From: Bacteroidales bacterium UBA6248
Lineage (GTDB): Bacteria > Bacteroidota > Bacteroidia > Bacteroidales > Lentimicrobiaceae
Direction: 5' to 3'
DNA length: 64,000 nucleotides
NCBI GenBank assembly: GCA_002441345.1
Contig: DJVU01000055.1
Coordinates: 98,091-162,090 of the forward strand
The translations under genes were made by a program, and so were the position numbers. This document shows positions 8,273 to 16,990 of the stretch, piece by piece (the first letter of the stretch is position 1; each line of letters starts with the position of its first letter). The notes beneath the pieces are model-generated. The model was not told where the DNA came from, did not search any database, and saw nothing but the letters and a program-made list of their open reading frames with translations.

Positions 8273-10948
8273 TTAAAAATCTATGGTCATCTGCTTGGCA
8301 TCGTCATCCGGCGGCAGTTTTCGATCTGTGTGCGATGGAAGTTCCAGAGACTTTGTTTCCGGTTCAGGTGCTTCAACAGGTTCCTGTTCTTCCTCTCCGG
8401 GAGGGGTGTAAGGTATTGGATCAAGCATTCCGATCTTCTTTATGGCACTGGTAGTAAGGCGTTTGCCTTTCGCCCGGTAACTTTTAACGTCAATAAACTC
8501 TGCAGCATTGATTTCTTCAACGTCGATGACTTTACCGTTGAGCTTTTCGTCAAAAATCATCTGGAATCTGGGCAGCCAGTCGGTAGAAGCGGCAACAAGT
8601 TTGGAAGATTCCTCTTCGCCAAGGAAATCCACTTTTTTATCGCTGATTTCCACCTGGAAACGCTTCAGGTAGTAATACTGTTTCTCCCCATTGAAGTAAA
8701 CGGCTGTTACCGGCTTATTTACGTTCAGTTTTTCGATGATAAGCAGGTCTTCATCAAAATGGTTGGTAAGGTCGAAGTTATAGAGTTTATAGCTTCCTGA
8801 CTGCATGATTGTCAGGATTTTATCGTCGCCTGCGAAAGCTCCGAGAAGTTTTCCGCGTCCTTCGGTATTCAAGCGTCGTATGGATTCATCGAACCAGATG
8901 TCGCGGGCCCCCAGGGTTGAAACGCCGGCTTCAGCCTGCAGAATTTTCTTTACGGCATATTTGGTCAGCGTATTGCCTTTTGAATTCCGGCCTTTGATTG
9001 AAAGAGTGCTGAAGTCGAAGTCGAAGATTGCCTTTTTCAGTTTTGGCCTGGGTTTCAGCAAGACTTTTATAACTTCGGCCTCACCGTTGGGATTGGCTGT
9101 AAAGTAGAGCACTTTCGAGCCTTTGGTGCCCTGAGTAAGGTCGTACTCCTTATCTCGCGTAACTCCGAGTACCGAAAAGCGCTTTACGAATGCACCACCG
9201 CTTTTTCCATCCTGATATACCATATTATAAACAGTACGTTCATCGTTTTTCCGGAATATGTCGATGTGGATAATGTTCTCTCCAACGAAGAATTTCTCGG
9301 CCACTCGTGTAACGAGCAGTGTTCCGTCTTCCCGGAAAGCGATAATATCGTCGATGTCGGAGCAGTCACAGACAAACTCATCCTTTTTCAGGGATGTGCC
9401 TGCGAAGCCTTCGGCACGGTTCACATAAAGTTTTTGCGTAGCGGCGGCTACCATTACGGCTTCGATGGTGTCGAAGTTTCTGAGTTCGGTTCGTCTTTCC
9501 CGGCCTTTTCCATACTTCCGTTTTATATTCCGGAAGTATTCGATGGTGTATTCGGTAAGGTTGGCCAGGTAGTGCTCAACCTGGGCTTTTTCATCGCTCA
9601 GGTTCTTCATAAGCTCATCGGCTTTAAACGCATTGAATTTTGAAATGCGTTTAATCCTGATTTCGGTGAGTTTCAGAATGTCGTCGGTGGTGATTACGCG
9701 GTAGAATCCGGGTTTGTAAGGTTCGAGGCCTTTGTCGATAGAAGTAAGTACTTCTTCCCAGCTGCCGCATTCTTCTATATCGCGGTAGATACGGTTTTCG
9801 ATGAATATTTTTTCGAGCGACGAATATAGCAGGCTTTCCATCAGCTCCCTGTGCCGGATTTCAAGTTCGGTTTTAAGGAGTTCCATGGTGTTGAACGTTG
9901 AAATGGCCAGCATTTCTTTCACATCCAGGAAGCGTGGTTTACTGTCTTTAATTACGCAGTTATTGGGAGAGATGGAAATTTCGCAATCCGTAAAGGCGTA
10001 TAGGGCATCAATTGTAGTATCTGGCGAAACTCCGGGCATCAGCTGTATGAGTATTTCAACATTTTGCGCGGTATTGTCGTCAATTTTCCGGATTTTAATC
10101 TTTCCTTTATCGTTTGCACTTACAATGCTGTCGATCAGGCTTTCGGTGGTGACGCCAAACGGGAGCTCGGTTATAACCAGTGTTTTTTTGTCGAGCTGGC
10201 TGATTTTGGCACGCACTCTTACCTTTCCGCCTCTGAGTCCGCCGTTGTACCGTGAGCAGTCGGCCTGTCCTCCTGCCGGGAAATCGGGAAACAGTTCAAA
10301 ATCTTTACCCTGCAGAACCTTGATGGAGGCGTCGATAAGTTCGTTGAAGTTGTGCGGGAGAATTTTTGAAGCAAGTCCCACGGCGATTCCTTCTACACCT
10401 TGTGCCAGCAAAAGGGGAAATTTTACGGGTAGGGTGACGGGTTCCTTGTTACGCCCGTCGTACGATAGTTTCCAGGTTGTGGTCTTTGGGTTAAAAACAA
10501 CATCGAGTGCAAACTTGCTCAGGCGTGCTTCGATATACCTTGGTGCTGCCGCGCTGTCGCCGGTATGAATGTTTCCCCAGTTTCCCTGGGTGTCGATAAG
10601 CAGTTCTTTTTGACCAAGCTGTACCAAAGCATCCCCGATGGAAGCGTCGCCATGGGGATGGTATTTCATGGTATGCCCGATGATATTTGCGACTTTGTTG
10701 TAGCGGCCGTCGTCGAGCTCGTACATGGCATGCATGATACGCCGCTGAACCGGCTTAAAGCCGTCGATAATTTCGGGTACGGCACGTTCGAGGATAACGT
10801 ATGATGCGTAATCAAGAAACCAGTTTTCATACATGCCCGAAAGCTGGAGAATTTTATGCATCTCCACCGTTTCGCCTTCCTGCTGTACTTCCGGAATTTC
10901 TTCCGGTAATAATTCTTCTGCTTCGTTATTGGTTATATTTTCTTCCAT
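8273..10948 (-). CDS. parC: DNA topoisomerase IV subunit A (ParC; GyrA-family)
   Basis: The 891 residues contain the GyrA/ParC breakage-reunion domain. It has the QRRIMHAMYEL region, the HPHGDASIGDALV motif and the catalytic tyrosine at about residue 138 in AAPRYIEARLSKFA. The C-terminal half is a beta-propeller-like region followed by an acidic, Pro/Glu-rich tail. I see no GyrA box (QRRGGKG), which favours topoisomerase IV over gyrase. ParC with ParE decatenates daughter chromosomes. No parE is adjacent here. The gene starts 30 bp after the batA-like gene and is followed by fprA after 22 bp, consistent with one transcript. Confidence 0.92.
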   Translation of the reverse strand: MEENITNNEAEELLPEEIPEVQQEGETVEMHKILQLSGMYENWFLDYASYVILERAVPEIIDGFKPVQRRIMHAMYELDDGRYNKVANIIGHTMKYHPHGDASIGDALVQLGQKELLIDTQGNWGNIHTGDSAAAPRYIEARLSKFALDVVFNPKTTTWKLSYDGRNKEPVTLPVKFPLLLAQGVEGIAVGLASKILPHNFNELIDASIKVLQGKDFELFPDFPAGGQADCSRYNGGLRGGKVRVRAKISQLDKKTLVITELPFGVTTESLIDSIVSANDKGKIKIRKIDDNTAQNVEILIQLMPGVSPDTTIDALYAFTDCEISISPNNCVIKDSKPRFLDVKEMLAISTFNTMELLKTELEIRHRELMESLLYSSLEKIFIENRIYRDIEECGSWEEVLTSIDKGLEPYKPGFYRVITTDDILKLTEIRIKRISKFNAFKADELMKNLSDEKAQVEHYLANLTEYTIEYFRNIKRKYGKGRERRTELRNFDTIEAVMVAAATQKLYVNRAEGFAGTSLKKDEFVCDCSDIDDIIAFREDGTLLVTRVAEKFFVGENIIHIDIFRKNDERTVYNMVYQDGKSGGAFVKRFSVLGVTRDKEYDLTQGTKGSKVLYFTANPNGEAEVIKVLLKPRPKLKKAIFDFDFSTLSIKGRNSKGNTLTKYAVKKILQAEAGVSTLGARDIWFDESIRRLNTEGRGKLLGAFAGDDKILTIMQSGSYKLYNFDLTNHFDEDLLIIEKLNVNKPVTAVYFNGEKQYYYLKRFQVEISDKKVDFLGEEESSKLVAASTDWLPRFQMIFDEKLNGKVIDVEEINAAEFIDVKSYRAKGKRLTTSAIKKIGMLDPIPYTPPGEEEQEPVEAPEPETKSLELPSHTDRKLPPDDDAKQMTIDF

Positions 10949-10978
10949 ATTCTATTAATTCTATCCCCTGATGTGCGG

Positions 10979-13057
10979 CTAATTTACAGATTGCGTTCGT
11001 GAAACCTGCCATTGTTGAAAAAATCTTAATAACAGCGATTCGGCCAGCAGCATCAGCATGGCAGCAGCGATAAACCACTTCCAAAGCTTTTTTCCTGATG
11101 TATTTCCTGTTATTGCTGAAGTAATGGTTGCGGCATTTTCATCCATAATCGAAAGTCCCGGAATATTATCGGTCAGCTTTTCGAGTTCTTCCTTATCCGG
11201 TATTCTGAGGTCTGATTCCTTGCGGTTGAAGTTAAATGCCAGGGTGCTGATGGTTTGATCGCCATAAACCAGATCATAAAAACCGGCTTTATTCGCCTGA
11301 TTTTTAACAAACAGGTAATAAACGCCGTCGATTTTACGCATTTCGGGGACAAACTCATGATCCTCCTGCAGGTTTTTAAGCCTGAATACCTGGTCGCCGC
11401 CTTTGATATTTTCATACACCCTGATTCCACCGGTAGTTCCGGTGTAGTACATAAATGGCTGAATGTCATCACTTTGGAATGCAATATTCAGTAATGACGG
11501 AACAAATACCGCATGTCGAGGAAAATTTCCAGCCATGTCGGTAAAGGGAATGGCACTCTGATAAATGGTGCCGTTTCCGGTGTTTAATGCGATCAGCAGG
11601 GGGTCTCCGTTTTCGAGGGTAATAAGGTTTTCCCCTCTGGAATTGGAGGCCAGTACATATCGCACATGTTTGCGGATAACCGGCAGGTTGATGTTTTCAT
11701 CCTTTGCAGCTTCACGTTCAAATACATCCCTGAAAACGGGGTGATTTGTATTTATGCCGGTTACCATTACCCTGGCGGTATCGGTATGGCTTGCGCCGGT
11801 AATGGCCAGAGTTGAAGCCAGCTGGTTAAGGGGTTCGGTTCCGGCTTCAAGGGATGGGAGTATCAGCAAATTGCCGCCCTGGTTAATGTATGCGGAAAGC
11901 TCGCGCAGTGCTCCGGAGGAGATGCTTTTAAGTTCATTCAGCACGATCAGACGGTAGGATGGAAGCGTGGAATAGTCAACCTGCCGGGTGTTTACATTGG
12001 TAAAGCTGATGGTGGAGTCAAGACTGAAGACCGATGACAAATAGGGATTCGGCTCGCCTTCGTTGATTGCAAGCACAGGGATGCTGGATGAAACGTTGTA
12101 TGTGAAATAATAAACATCGTCGAAGGTAACCGGGAAATCGTTGATTACGACGGTAGCCTGAAAGATTCCTGTTTCGGGATTGTTGAAGGAGAGGGTAACG
12201 GTGGAGGAACCTCCGGCAGGGATGTCGGCACCTGCCACGGCTCGCTGAAAGCCGTTGATCATCAACTTAACAGGAATTTTTTCCAGGTCGTTGCCGGAGC
12301 TGTTTTTAAGGTTTACCTGCAGGCTGGCCACTTCGTTGTGCCGGATTACCGGATTGCTGAACCAGCAGGAATCGATATAGAGGTTGCCGGTTTTTTTACC
12401 TTTCATAGGAACCAGAAAGGTGCTGAACGAAGCCGAGCTGTCGGGAAGAGCCGAAAGCAGCGTGCTTTGCTGAAAATCGGAAAGAACATAGGCCGCCGCA
12501 ACCGGCGTGCGGTTTCGGTTAATAAGATCCCGCTGCCGGGCGTGAATTGCTTCAAGCGATTGAACGGAAGGGCTTAAAACCGTTTCACGCACCAGCTGAA
12601 CAAACTCCTCACGGCTGACGAAGCGCTGGTGTTTTCCTTCAAAATCATTGGTCAAAAGCTGGAAATGATCGTCGGCATCGTATGCCCCTGCAATGCTTAA
12701 AGCGGTATTACGGGCGTCGTCGAAAAGCCGGCCCTGTTCTCCTGTGGCTTCCATGCTGTAAGAATTGTCGAGAAAGATACTGACAGTATTCAGTTTGCCT
12801 GTCTGAATTCCGGAGGGAGCGGGAAAATAAGGCTGAGCAAAGGCAATGACGAGAAAAACGATGGCGGAGATGCGTGAAGCAAGTACCAGATAATGCAAAA
12901 GCCGGGAACGTTTCCGTGTTTTTTTTCTGAACTGGTTAAGGAGCCTTACATTGCTGAAGTATACTTTCCTGTACTTCCTGAAATTGAACAGATGTATGGC
13001 TATCGGGATTAATACCGCCAGCAGGCCATACAGCATTGTTGGATTAATAAATTGCAT
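10979..13057 (-). CDS. BatA-like membrane protein with aerotolerance N-terminus and VWA domain
   Basis: I chose the ATG at 13057 (692 residues, MQFINPTMLYGLL) because BatA-type proteins start there; an ATG ten codons upstream at 13087 is also open. Residues 1-80 are the BatA N-terminal region: two membrane segments around a basic FRKYRK/VRLLNQFRKKTRKRSR stretch. A VWA-like domain with a DNSYSM metal-site motif follows near residue 97. Long beta-rich and GATase-like regions come next, and a membrane helix lies near the C-terminus. Relatives sit in Bacteroides aerotolerance operons or stand alone as here; the molecular role is unknown. It is the first gene of the run leading to parC. Confidence 0.85.
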   Translation of the reverse strand: MQFINPTMLYGLLAVLIPIAIHLFNFRKYRKVYFSNVRLLNQFRKKTRKRSRLLHYLVLASRISAIVFLVIAFAQPYFPAPSGIQTGKLNTVSIFLDNSYSMEATGEQGRLFDDARNTALSIAGAYDADDHFQLLTNDFEGKHQRFVSREEFVQLVRETVLSPSVQSLEAIHARQRDLINRNRTPVAAAYVLSDFQQSTLLSALPDSSASFSTFLVPMKGKKTGNLYIDSCWFSNPVIRHNEVASLQVNLKNSSGNDLEKIPVKLMINGFQRAVAGADIPAGGSSTVTLSFNNPETGIFQATVVINDFPVTFDDVYYFTYNVSSSIPVLAINEGEPNPYLSSVFSLDSTISFTNVNTRQVDYSTLPSYRLIVLNELKSISSGALRELSAYINQGGNLLILPSLEAGTEPLNQLASTLAITGASHTDTARVMVTGINTNHPVFRDVFEREAAKDENINLPVIRKHVRYVLASNSRGENLITLENGDPLLIALNTGNGTIYQSAIPFTDMAGNFPRHAVFVPSLLNIAFQSDDIQPFMYYTGTTGGIRVYENIKGGDQVFRLKNLQEDHEFVPEMRKIDGVYYLFVKNQANKAGFYDLVYGDQTISTLAFNFNRKESDLRIPDKEELEKLTDNIPGLSIMDENAATITSAITGNTSGKKLWKWFIAAAMLMLLAESLLLRFFQQWQVSRTQSVN

Positions 13058-13088
13058 AGTTACAGGATAGCAGGTGCTTGGTTGCATG

Positions 13089-13096
13089 CAAAATTA
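13089..13096 (-). promoter_or_regulatory. Candidate -7 box of the batA-parC-fprA run
   Basis: On the minus strand this reads TAATTTTG (TAnnTTTG), 31 bp in front of the chosen start at 13057. A clear -33 element is not visible. Confidence 0.35.
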
Positions 13097-13140
13097 AACA
13101 AATCCGCGTTACTGCAGGGGGCCGATTGTTGCCGGAAGCC

Positions 13141-13170
13141 AAAAAAAAAGCCCCGGGATCAGGGCTTTTT
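13141..13170 (-). terminator. Rho-independent terminator after the ferritin-like gene
   Basis: AAAAAGCCC and GGGCTTTTT form a 9-bp stem around an 8-nt loop. Read on the minus strand it ends in a run of nine T. It lies 20 bp after the stop of the gene at 13190-13645. It could act in both directions, but only the minus strand has a gene ending here. Confidence 0.8.
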
Positions 13171-13189
13171 CGTATTCGGTAAAGAAGAA

Positions 13190-13645
13190 TTACAAGTGCA
13201 GCAACAGCGATTCATTGTATTCTTTTTCAATTGCTCTTTGGTGTGTTAACTCTTTATGAGATAATGCTATAAGTATCTGAGACGTATCTTTTTCCGATGC
13301 CCTTGAAGCCATTTCGCGATAGAGAATTACCGATGATCTGGTTTTACGCATTGCCAGTATCAGAATACGTGAGTAGGGGAGTGCGGTGATAGCTGCCACT
13401 CCGTCGCTGCAGTTAAAGAGTTCGAGGCTGAGCGGGAAGCGGGCAGGAATGGCATCAGACACTGTTTCCTGCAGTCTCAGCAGGCTGACCATCTGCGCGT
13501 ATTCTTCGCGTGAGAATTGCTGATAAACACGCTGAATCCTGGCGTTCCGGGCATTTTCCGCCAGTCGGGTGTAAAATTCCGCACATTCCCGGGCCGAATT
13601 GATGGCATAATGCAGGGCTTCGTCGAATGATCTGAATGTTTTCAT
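13190..13645 (-). CDS. Ferritin-like/rubrerythrin-like protein with partly lost di-iron site
   Basis: The 151 residues align throughout with the ferritin-like protein at 14002-14457, so the two are tandem paralogues. In that alignment the first Glu is kept (SARECAEFY). The first ExxH motif has become EYAQ (His to Gln). The third-helix Glu is a Thr (RKTRSS against KKENAA). The last ExxH is retained (ELTH). With one His and one Glu ligand missing, normal di-iron chemistry is doubtful, so the protein may be structural, bind metal differently, or pair with its paralogue. That is inference. A strong terminator follows at 13141-13170. Confidence 0.75.
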   Translation of the reverse strand: MKTFRSFDEALHYAINSARECAEFYTRLAENARNARIQRVYQQFSREEYAQMVSLLRLQETVSDAIPARFPLSLELFNCSDGVAAITALPYSRILILAMRKTRSSVILYREMASRASEKDTSQILIALSHKELTHQRAIEKEYNESLLLHL

Positions 13646-14001
13646 GGGTAAAACGTTTTTTTTGTTAATGCAGTCTTACTCCCGGATAATCAGGATATTT
13701 AGTTAATAGCTTAAAGTGAAAAAAGTAATACCGCAAGACTAAAAAAAACATTGGTTCCCGGCAGCCATACTTCGGCTGTCGCCGCATCCCTCCGGTCACC
13801 GGGGCAAGGGCACTGAGAAGCACTGGAAAGTTGTAATGCTGTTTAATCAGGCATTATTCCCGGGTTTGTCGCATCGGATGGATTTAGCCTGGAAAGAAGG
13901 GTGGATAAATAATTGGACCCATTGTTTGTAAATGGCTTCTACCGGCACGGATCAATTGTCCGGTCAGCAGTGAAAAGAAAATCCTTTTTTTAGAATGCCG
14001 A
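13646..14001. other. 356-bp gap between the two ferritin-like genes
   Basis: I see no gene here. The gap holds a few short inverted repeats: CAGCC/GGCTG near 13758-13774, and CGGA/TCCG flanking a 7-nt spacer near 13947. None has the T-run of a terminator. Because the gap is long, the two paralogues probably have separate promoters. Confidence 0.4.
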
Positions 14002-14457
14002 TCAGTTTTCTTTCAGCACGTATTCGTCGTATTCGGTTTCAAATCGCAGCTTGTGGGCTTGTTCTTCTCTTATCAGGCCTTCAAACACTTCCCTAATGTT
14101 ATCGTCGGCTGCACGTGCTGCCAGGTCGGTATACAATCTGGCGGCAGCATTTTCCTTTTTCATGGCTACAATCAATGCTTCGCTGTATGTAAGCCTGGGT
14201 CCAGGGAGAACATCCGGCAAGTAGTCGCTGATACGCAGGTCGGCAACCTTTTCCGGTATCAGGACGGGTTGCCGTGTTTCGCGCATATGCTGCAGTCTGG
14301 ATTTGTGGCCCATCTCTTCGTGAGCCAGTTGAGTAAAGACCTGTTTCATTTCAGCATTTGAGGTCATGGCCGTCATGCGATGGTAAAAATCGACCGACTC
14401 CTGCTCCGATTTCATTGCAAAATCGAGTACGTCATCTACAGAGGTAAAGCTGATCAT
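14002..14457 (-). CDS. Ferritin-like/rubrerythrin-family di-iron protein
   Basis: I chose the ATG at 14457 (151 residues, MISFTSVDDVLDFA) over an upstream start at 14565, because the family fold begins here and a -7 box lies at 14477-14484. The four-helix ferritin-like fold has a full ligand set in order: Glu in SEQESVDFY, ExxH in HEEMGH, Glu in MKKENAAARLY, and ExxH in REEQAH. These are the rubrerythrin-type di-iron ligands. There is no rubredoxin domain, so it is a short ferritin-like protein rather than a full rubrerythrin. A role in peroxide or iron handling is likely. The degenerate paralogue follows on the same strand. Confidence 0.85.
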   Translation of the reverse strand: MISFTSVDDVLDFAMKSEQESVDFYHRMTAMTSNAEMKQVFTQLAHEEMGHKSRLQHMRETRQPVLIPEKVADLRISDYLPDVLPGPRLTYSEALIVAMKKENAAARLYTDLAARAADDNIREVFEGLIREEQAHKLRFETEYDEYVLKEN

Positions 14458-14476
14458 GGTTTTAATGATTGTTAAG

Positions 14477-14484
14477 CAAAGATA
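14477..14484 (-). promoter_or_regulatory. Candidate -7 box of the ferritin-like gene
   Basis: The minus strand reads TATCTTTG, 20 bp in front of the ATG at 14457. This gives a leader of only about a dozen bases and supports the shorter start. Confidence 0.45.
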
Positions 14485-14602
14485 CAATAATACTTCCGCA
14501 GGGCTGTGCCGGATTGCAAAAGCAGAGGGCTGTTTTTCTGTTGTGGAAGAAGTGTTTCTGAGCAACCTTCGGGAAGTGAAAAGTTAGGGTGTGCTGCCGT
14601 GG

Positions 14603-14638
14603 CAAAAAAGAGCAAGCCCCTGTTTGACAGGGGCTTGC
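14603..14638 (-). terminator. Rho-independent terminator of gdhA
   Basis: A perfect 11-bp stem (GCAAGCCCCTG / CAGGGGCTTGC) encloses a 5-nt loop. On the minus strand it is followed by TCTTTTTT. It lies 29 bp after the gdhA stop codon. Confidence 0.9.
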
Positions 14639-14666
14639 ATAGTAATTGGCAGTTAAATCAAGTAGT

Positions 14667-16004
14667 TTATACAACGCCCTGATCGAGCATGGCACTGGCA
14701 ACTTTCAGGAATCCTGCGATATTGGCGCCTTTAACATAGTTAATATAGCCATCGGCCTGTTTGCCATGTTTTTCGCACTGTGCGTGGATGTCTTTCATGA
14801 TCTGGTGGAGGCGGAGATCAACTTCTTCAGCCTGCCAGCTCAGTTTCATGGTATTCTGTGTCATTTCGAGACCTGAGGTTGCAACACCGCCGGCATTAAC
14901 GGCTTTTCCGGGAGCAAACATCACTTTCTTCTCGATGAAGAGGTTGATGGCCTCGGGTGTGGAGGGCATGTTAGCGCCTTCAGCAACGCACACAACTCCG
15001 TTTTCTACGAGTTTTTTTGCATCTTCGAAACCGAGTTCGTTCTGGGTAGCACACGGCATAGCAACGTCGCATTTAACTTCCCAGGGGCGTTTGCCCTGAT
15101 GGAACTGAGCATTGGGGAATTCGTAGGAGTATGGTTTTACGATATCCTGGTTCGAAGCTCTGAGTTCGAGCATATAGTCGATCTTCCTTCCGGAGATTCC
15201 GTCGGGATCGTAGATGTAACCGTCGGGACCTGAAATGGTAACAACTTTACCACCCAGTTCGTTCACTTTGGTAACAGCACCCCATGCTACGTTTCCAAAA
15301 CCGCTGATGGCAACGGTCTTGCCTTTGAAATCAAGGCCTTTGGTTCCGAGCATTTCCTGAGCAAAATAAACTGCTCCAAATCCTGTAGCTTCAGGCCTGA
15401 GGATACTTCCGCCCCAGTTGCGGCCTTTTCCGGTAAGAACGCCGGTATGCTCGGAAGCAAGTTTCTTGTACATTCCGTACATGTATCCGATTTCACGTCC
15501 GCCAACACCTATGTCGCCGGCTGGTACGTCGGTTTCGGGACCGATCATCTTCCACAATTCAAGCATGAAAGCCTGGCAGAATCGCATAATTTCGCCGTTT
15601 GACTTGCCTTTGGGATCGAAATCACTTCCGCCCTTTCCGCCACCCATAGGCAGAGTGGTAAGGCTGTTCTTGAAGATCTGCTCGAATCCGAGGAATTTCA
15701 GAATGCTGAGGTTAACACTCGGGTGGAAACGAAGTCCTCCCTTGTAAGGGCCGATTGCGCCGTTGAACTGTACCCTGTAGCCAATGTTTACATGGACCTT
15801 GCCATTGTCGTCAACCCAGGGAACTTTGAAAGTCAACACCCTGTCCGGCTCAACGATACGTTCAAGGATACCGGCTGATTCGAACTGTGGGTTCTCGTTA
15901 TAGACCTCTTCAATGGACTCAAGAACCTCGCGTACTGCTTGCAAGTACTCGACTTCTCCCGGATGTTTCTTCTCCAGGTCGGACATGATTTTTTCCAGAT
16001 TCAT
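14667..16004 (-). CDS. gdhA: Glutamate dehydrogenase (hexameric, GdhA type)
   Basis: The 445 residues match the hexameric bacterial glutamate dehydrogenases. Visible motifs are NIGYRVQFNGAIGPYKGGLR with the substrate Lys, LPMGGGKGGSDFDPKGKS with the catalytic Lys, the DVPAGDIGVGGREIGYM region, and the dinucleotide-binding GFGNVAWGAV. The enzyme interconverts 2-oxoglutarate plus ammonium and glutamate in the cytoplasm, linking nitrogen assimilation or amino-acid fermentation to central carbon metabolism. Length and motifs fit the NADP-dependent group, but coenzyme preference cannot be proved from the sequence. It has its own terminator and a promoter candidate at 16069-16100, so it is monocistronic. 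Confidence 0.96.
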   Translation of the reverse strand: MNLEKIMSDLEKKHPGEVEYLQAVREVLESIEEVYNENPQFESAGILERIVEPDRVLTFKVPWVDDNGKVHVNIGYRVQFNGAIGPYKGGLRFHPSVNLSILKFLGFEQIFKNSLTTLPMGGGKGGSDFDPKGKSNGEIMRFCQAFMLELWKMIGPETDVPAGDIGVGGREIGYMYGMYKKLASEHTGVLTGKGRNWGGSILRPEATGFGAVYFAQEMLGTKGLDFKGKTVAISGFGNVAWGAVTKVNELGGKVVTISGPDGYIYDPDGISGRKIDYMLELRASNQDIVKPYSYEFPNAQFHQGKRPWEVKCDVAMPCATQNELGFEDAKKLVENGVVCVAEGANMPSTPEAINLFIEKKVMFAPGKAVNAGGVATSGLEMTQNTMKLSWQAEEVDLRLHQIMKDIHAQCEKHGKQADGYINYVKGANIAGFLKVASAMLDQGVV

Positions 16005-16068
16005 CTTGTGGATGTTTTAGGATGAGTAATTATGTGAATTTTGTAACAATGTTAACCAAATAACAGGG

Positions 16069-16100
16069 CAAATTTATGCTTATTAAATTGACATTTCCAA
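16069..16100 (-). promoter_or_regulatory. Candidate gdhA promoter
   Basis: On the minus strand TTG (16100-16098) precedes TAAATTTG (16076-16069) with a 21-bp spacer, close to the Bacteroidota -33/-7 pattern. The leader would be about 60 nt. Confidence 0.45.
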
Positions 16101-16218
16101 ACAACTTTGAAAAAGATTTTTTCCTTTGTCTGCTTTTACCATGATTTGGCTAATTTTTTATATATCAGATAGTTTAGACCGTTTCTAAACATCTTCTGTA
16201 CCACTTGATTTGCAAAGC

Positions 16219-16929
16219 TTAGCGAAGATTACCCGGTAAGCTTACTTCCTCGGTCATAGCTCCCTCAACCTGAACCTGATCGTCGATATACCGGATTGAG
16301 CCGATAAGATCACCGGCCTGGTTGAATGTTTTTTCGGTTCCATTTTTCATATTGTTGCGGTAAGGTATCTCCTTCCACAATTTTCCGTTCGGATAAAATG
16401 CTTTCTGAACACCGGTGCCATCAACGTAATTTCCTTCCCCAATCCTGAACCCGTACTCATTGTAGTACGTCCAGATACCATCATACATTCCCCTGTCGTA
16501 CTGCCCTTCGATCATAATAACGCCGTTGTCGTGATACAGGCGGTACGGGCCGTGCAGGGTGTCGTTGCGGTACGAGCGCTCATCCACCTTTACACGGTTT
16601 TCGGTCCAGCGTGTCGACAGACCGTTGCGAAGACCGTTTTTATATTCCTCCTCCGATTCCTTACGACCGTTGTAGTACCATCGTGTTGCCGTCCCTTCGG
16701 CTTTCCCGTTACGGAAATCAATTTCCATCTCCTTGCTTCCGTTCAGGTAATACCACGTGCTTAACCCGTGTTGTTGCTTTCCTTTGTAATATCTCACCGA
16801 TTTCAGGTTGCCGTTTGAATGGTTTTCCGTAACTTTTTTCGTACAGGAGGAAAGAGAAACCGCCAGTAACAGTGCCGGGAACAACATCCCGGCAAGGCTT
16901 AATTTTTTTAACAGACTGCTTTGTAACAT
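16219..16929 (-). CDS. YwqK/MORN-like repeat lipoprotein
   Basis: I chose the ATG at 16929 (236 residues), because longer starts would overlap the upstream glycosyltransferase gene and put a basic stretch before the signal peptide. The signal peptide ends in SLSSC, a lipobox. The mature part is about seven imperfect repeats of the MORN/YwqK type (YYxNGxxxxxxxYxNGxxxG, for instance WYYNGRKESEEEYKNGLRNG). Bacteroidota carry many such proteins, often annotated as YwqK-family antitoxins, but that label is weakly founded and no toxin is next to it. It is the last gene after rlmB and the GT39-like gene. Confidence 0.8.
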   Translation of the reverse strand: MLQSSLLKKLSLAGMLFPALLLAVSLSSCTKKVTENHSNGNLKSVRYYKGKQQHGLSTWYYLNGSKEMEIDFRNGKAEGTATRWYYNGRKESEEEYKNGLRNGLSTRWTENRVKVDERSYRNDTLHGPYRLYHDNGVIMIEGQYDRGMYDGIWTYYNEYGFRIGEGNYVDGTGVQKAFYPNGKLWKEIPYRNNMKNGTEKTFNQAGDLIGSIRYIDDQVQVEGAMTEEVSLPGNLR

Positions 16930-16990
16930 ATTTGTGTAACGGTTTTTTTTTCTGATTATTTGAAATTCTGCGTGACCTGTTCTTCGGTTT

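Noticed and set aside
16219..16929. An antitoxin, as YwqK-family proteins are often labelled
   Set aside because: The protein has a lipoprotein signal and MORN-like repeats, and no toxin-like gene is adjacent. An envelope role is more likely.
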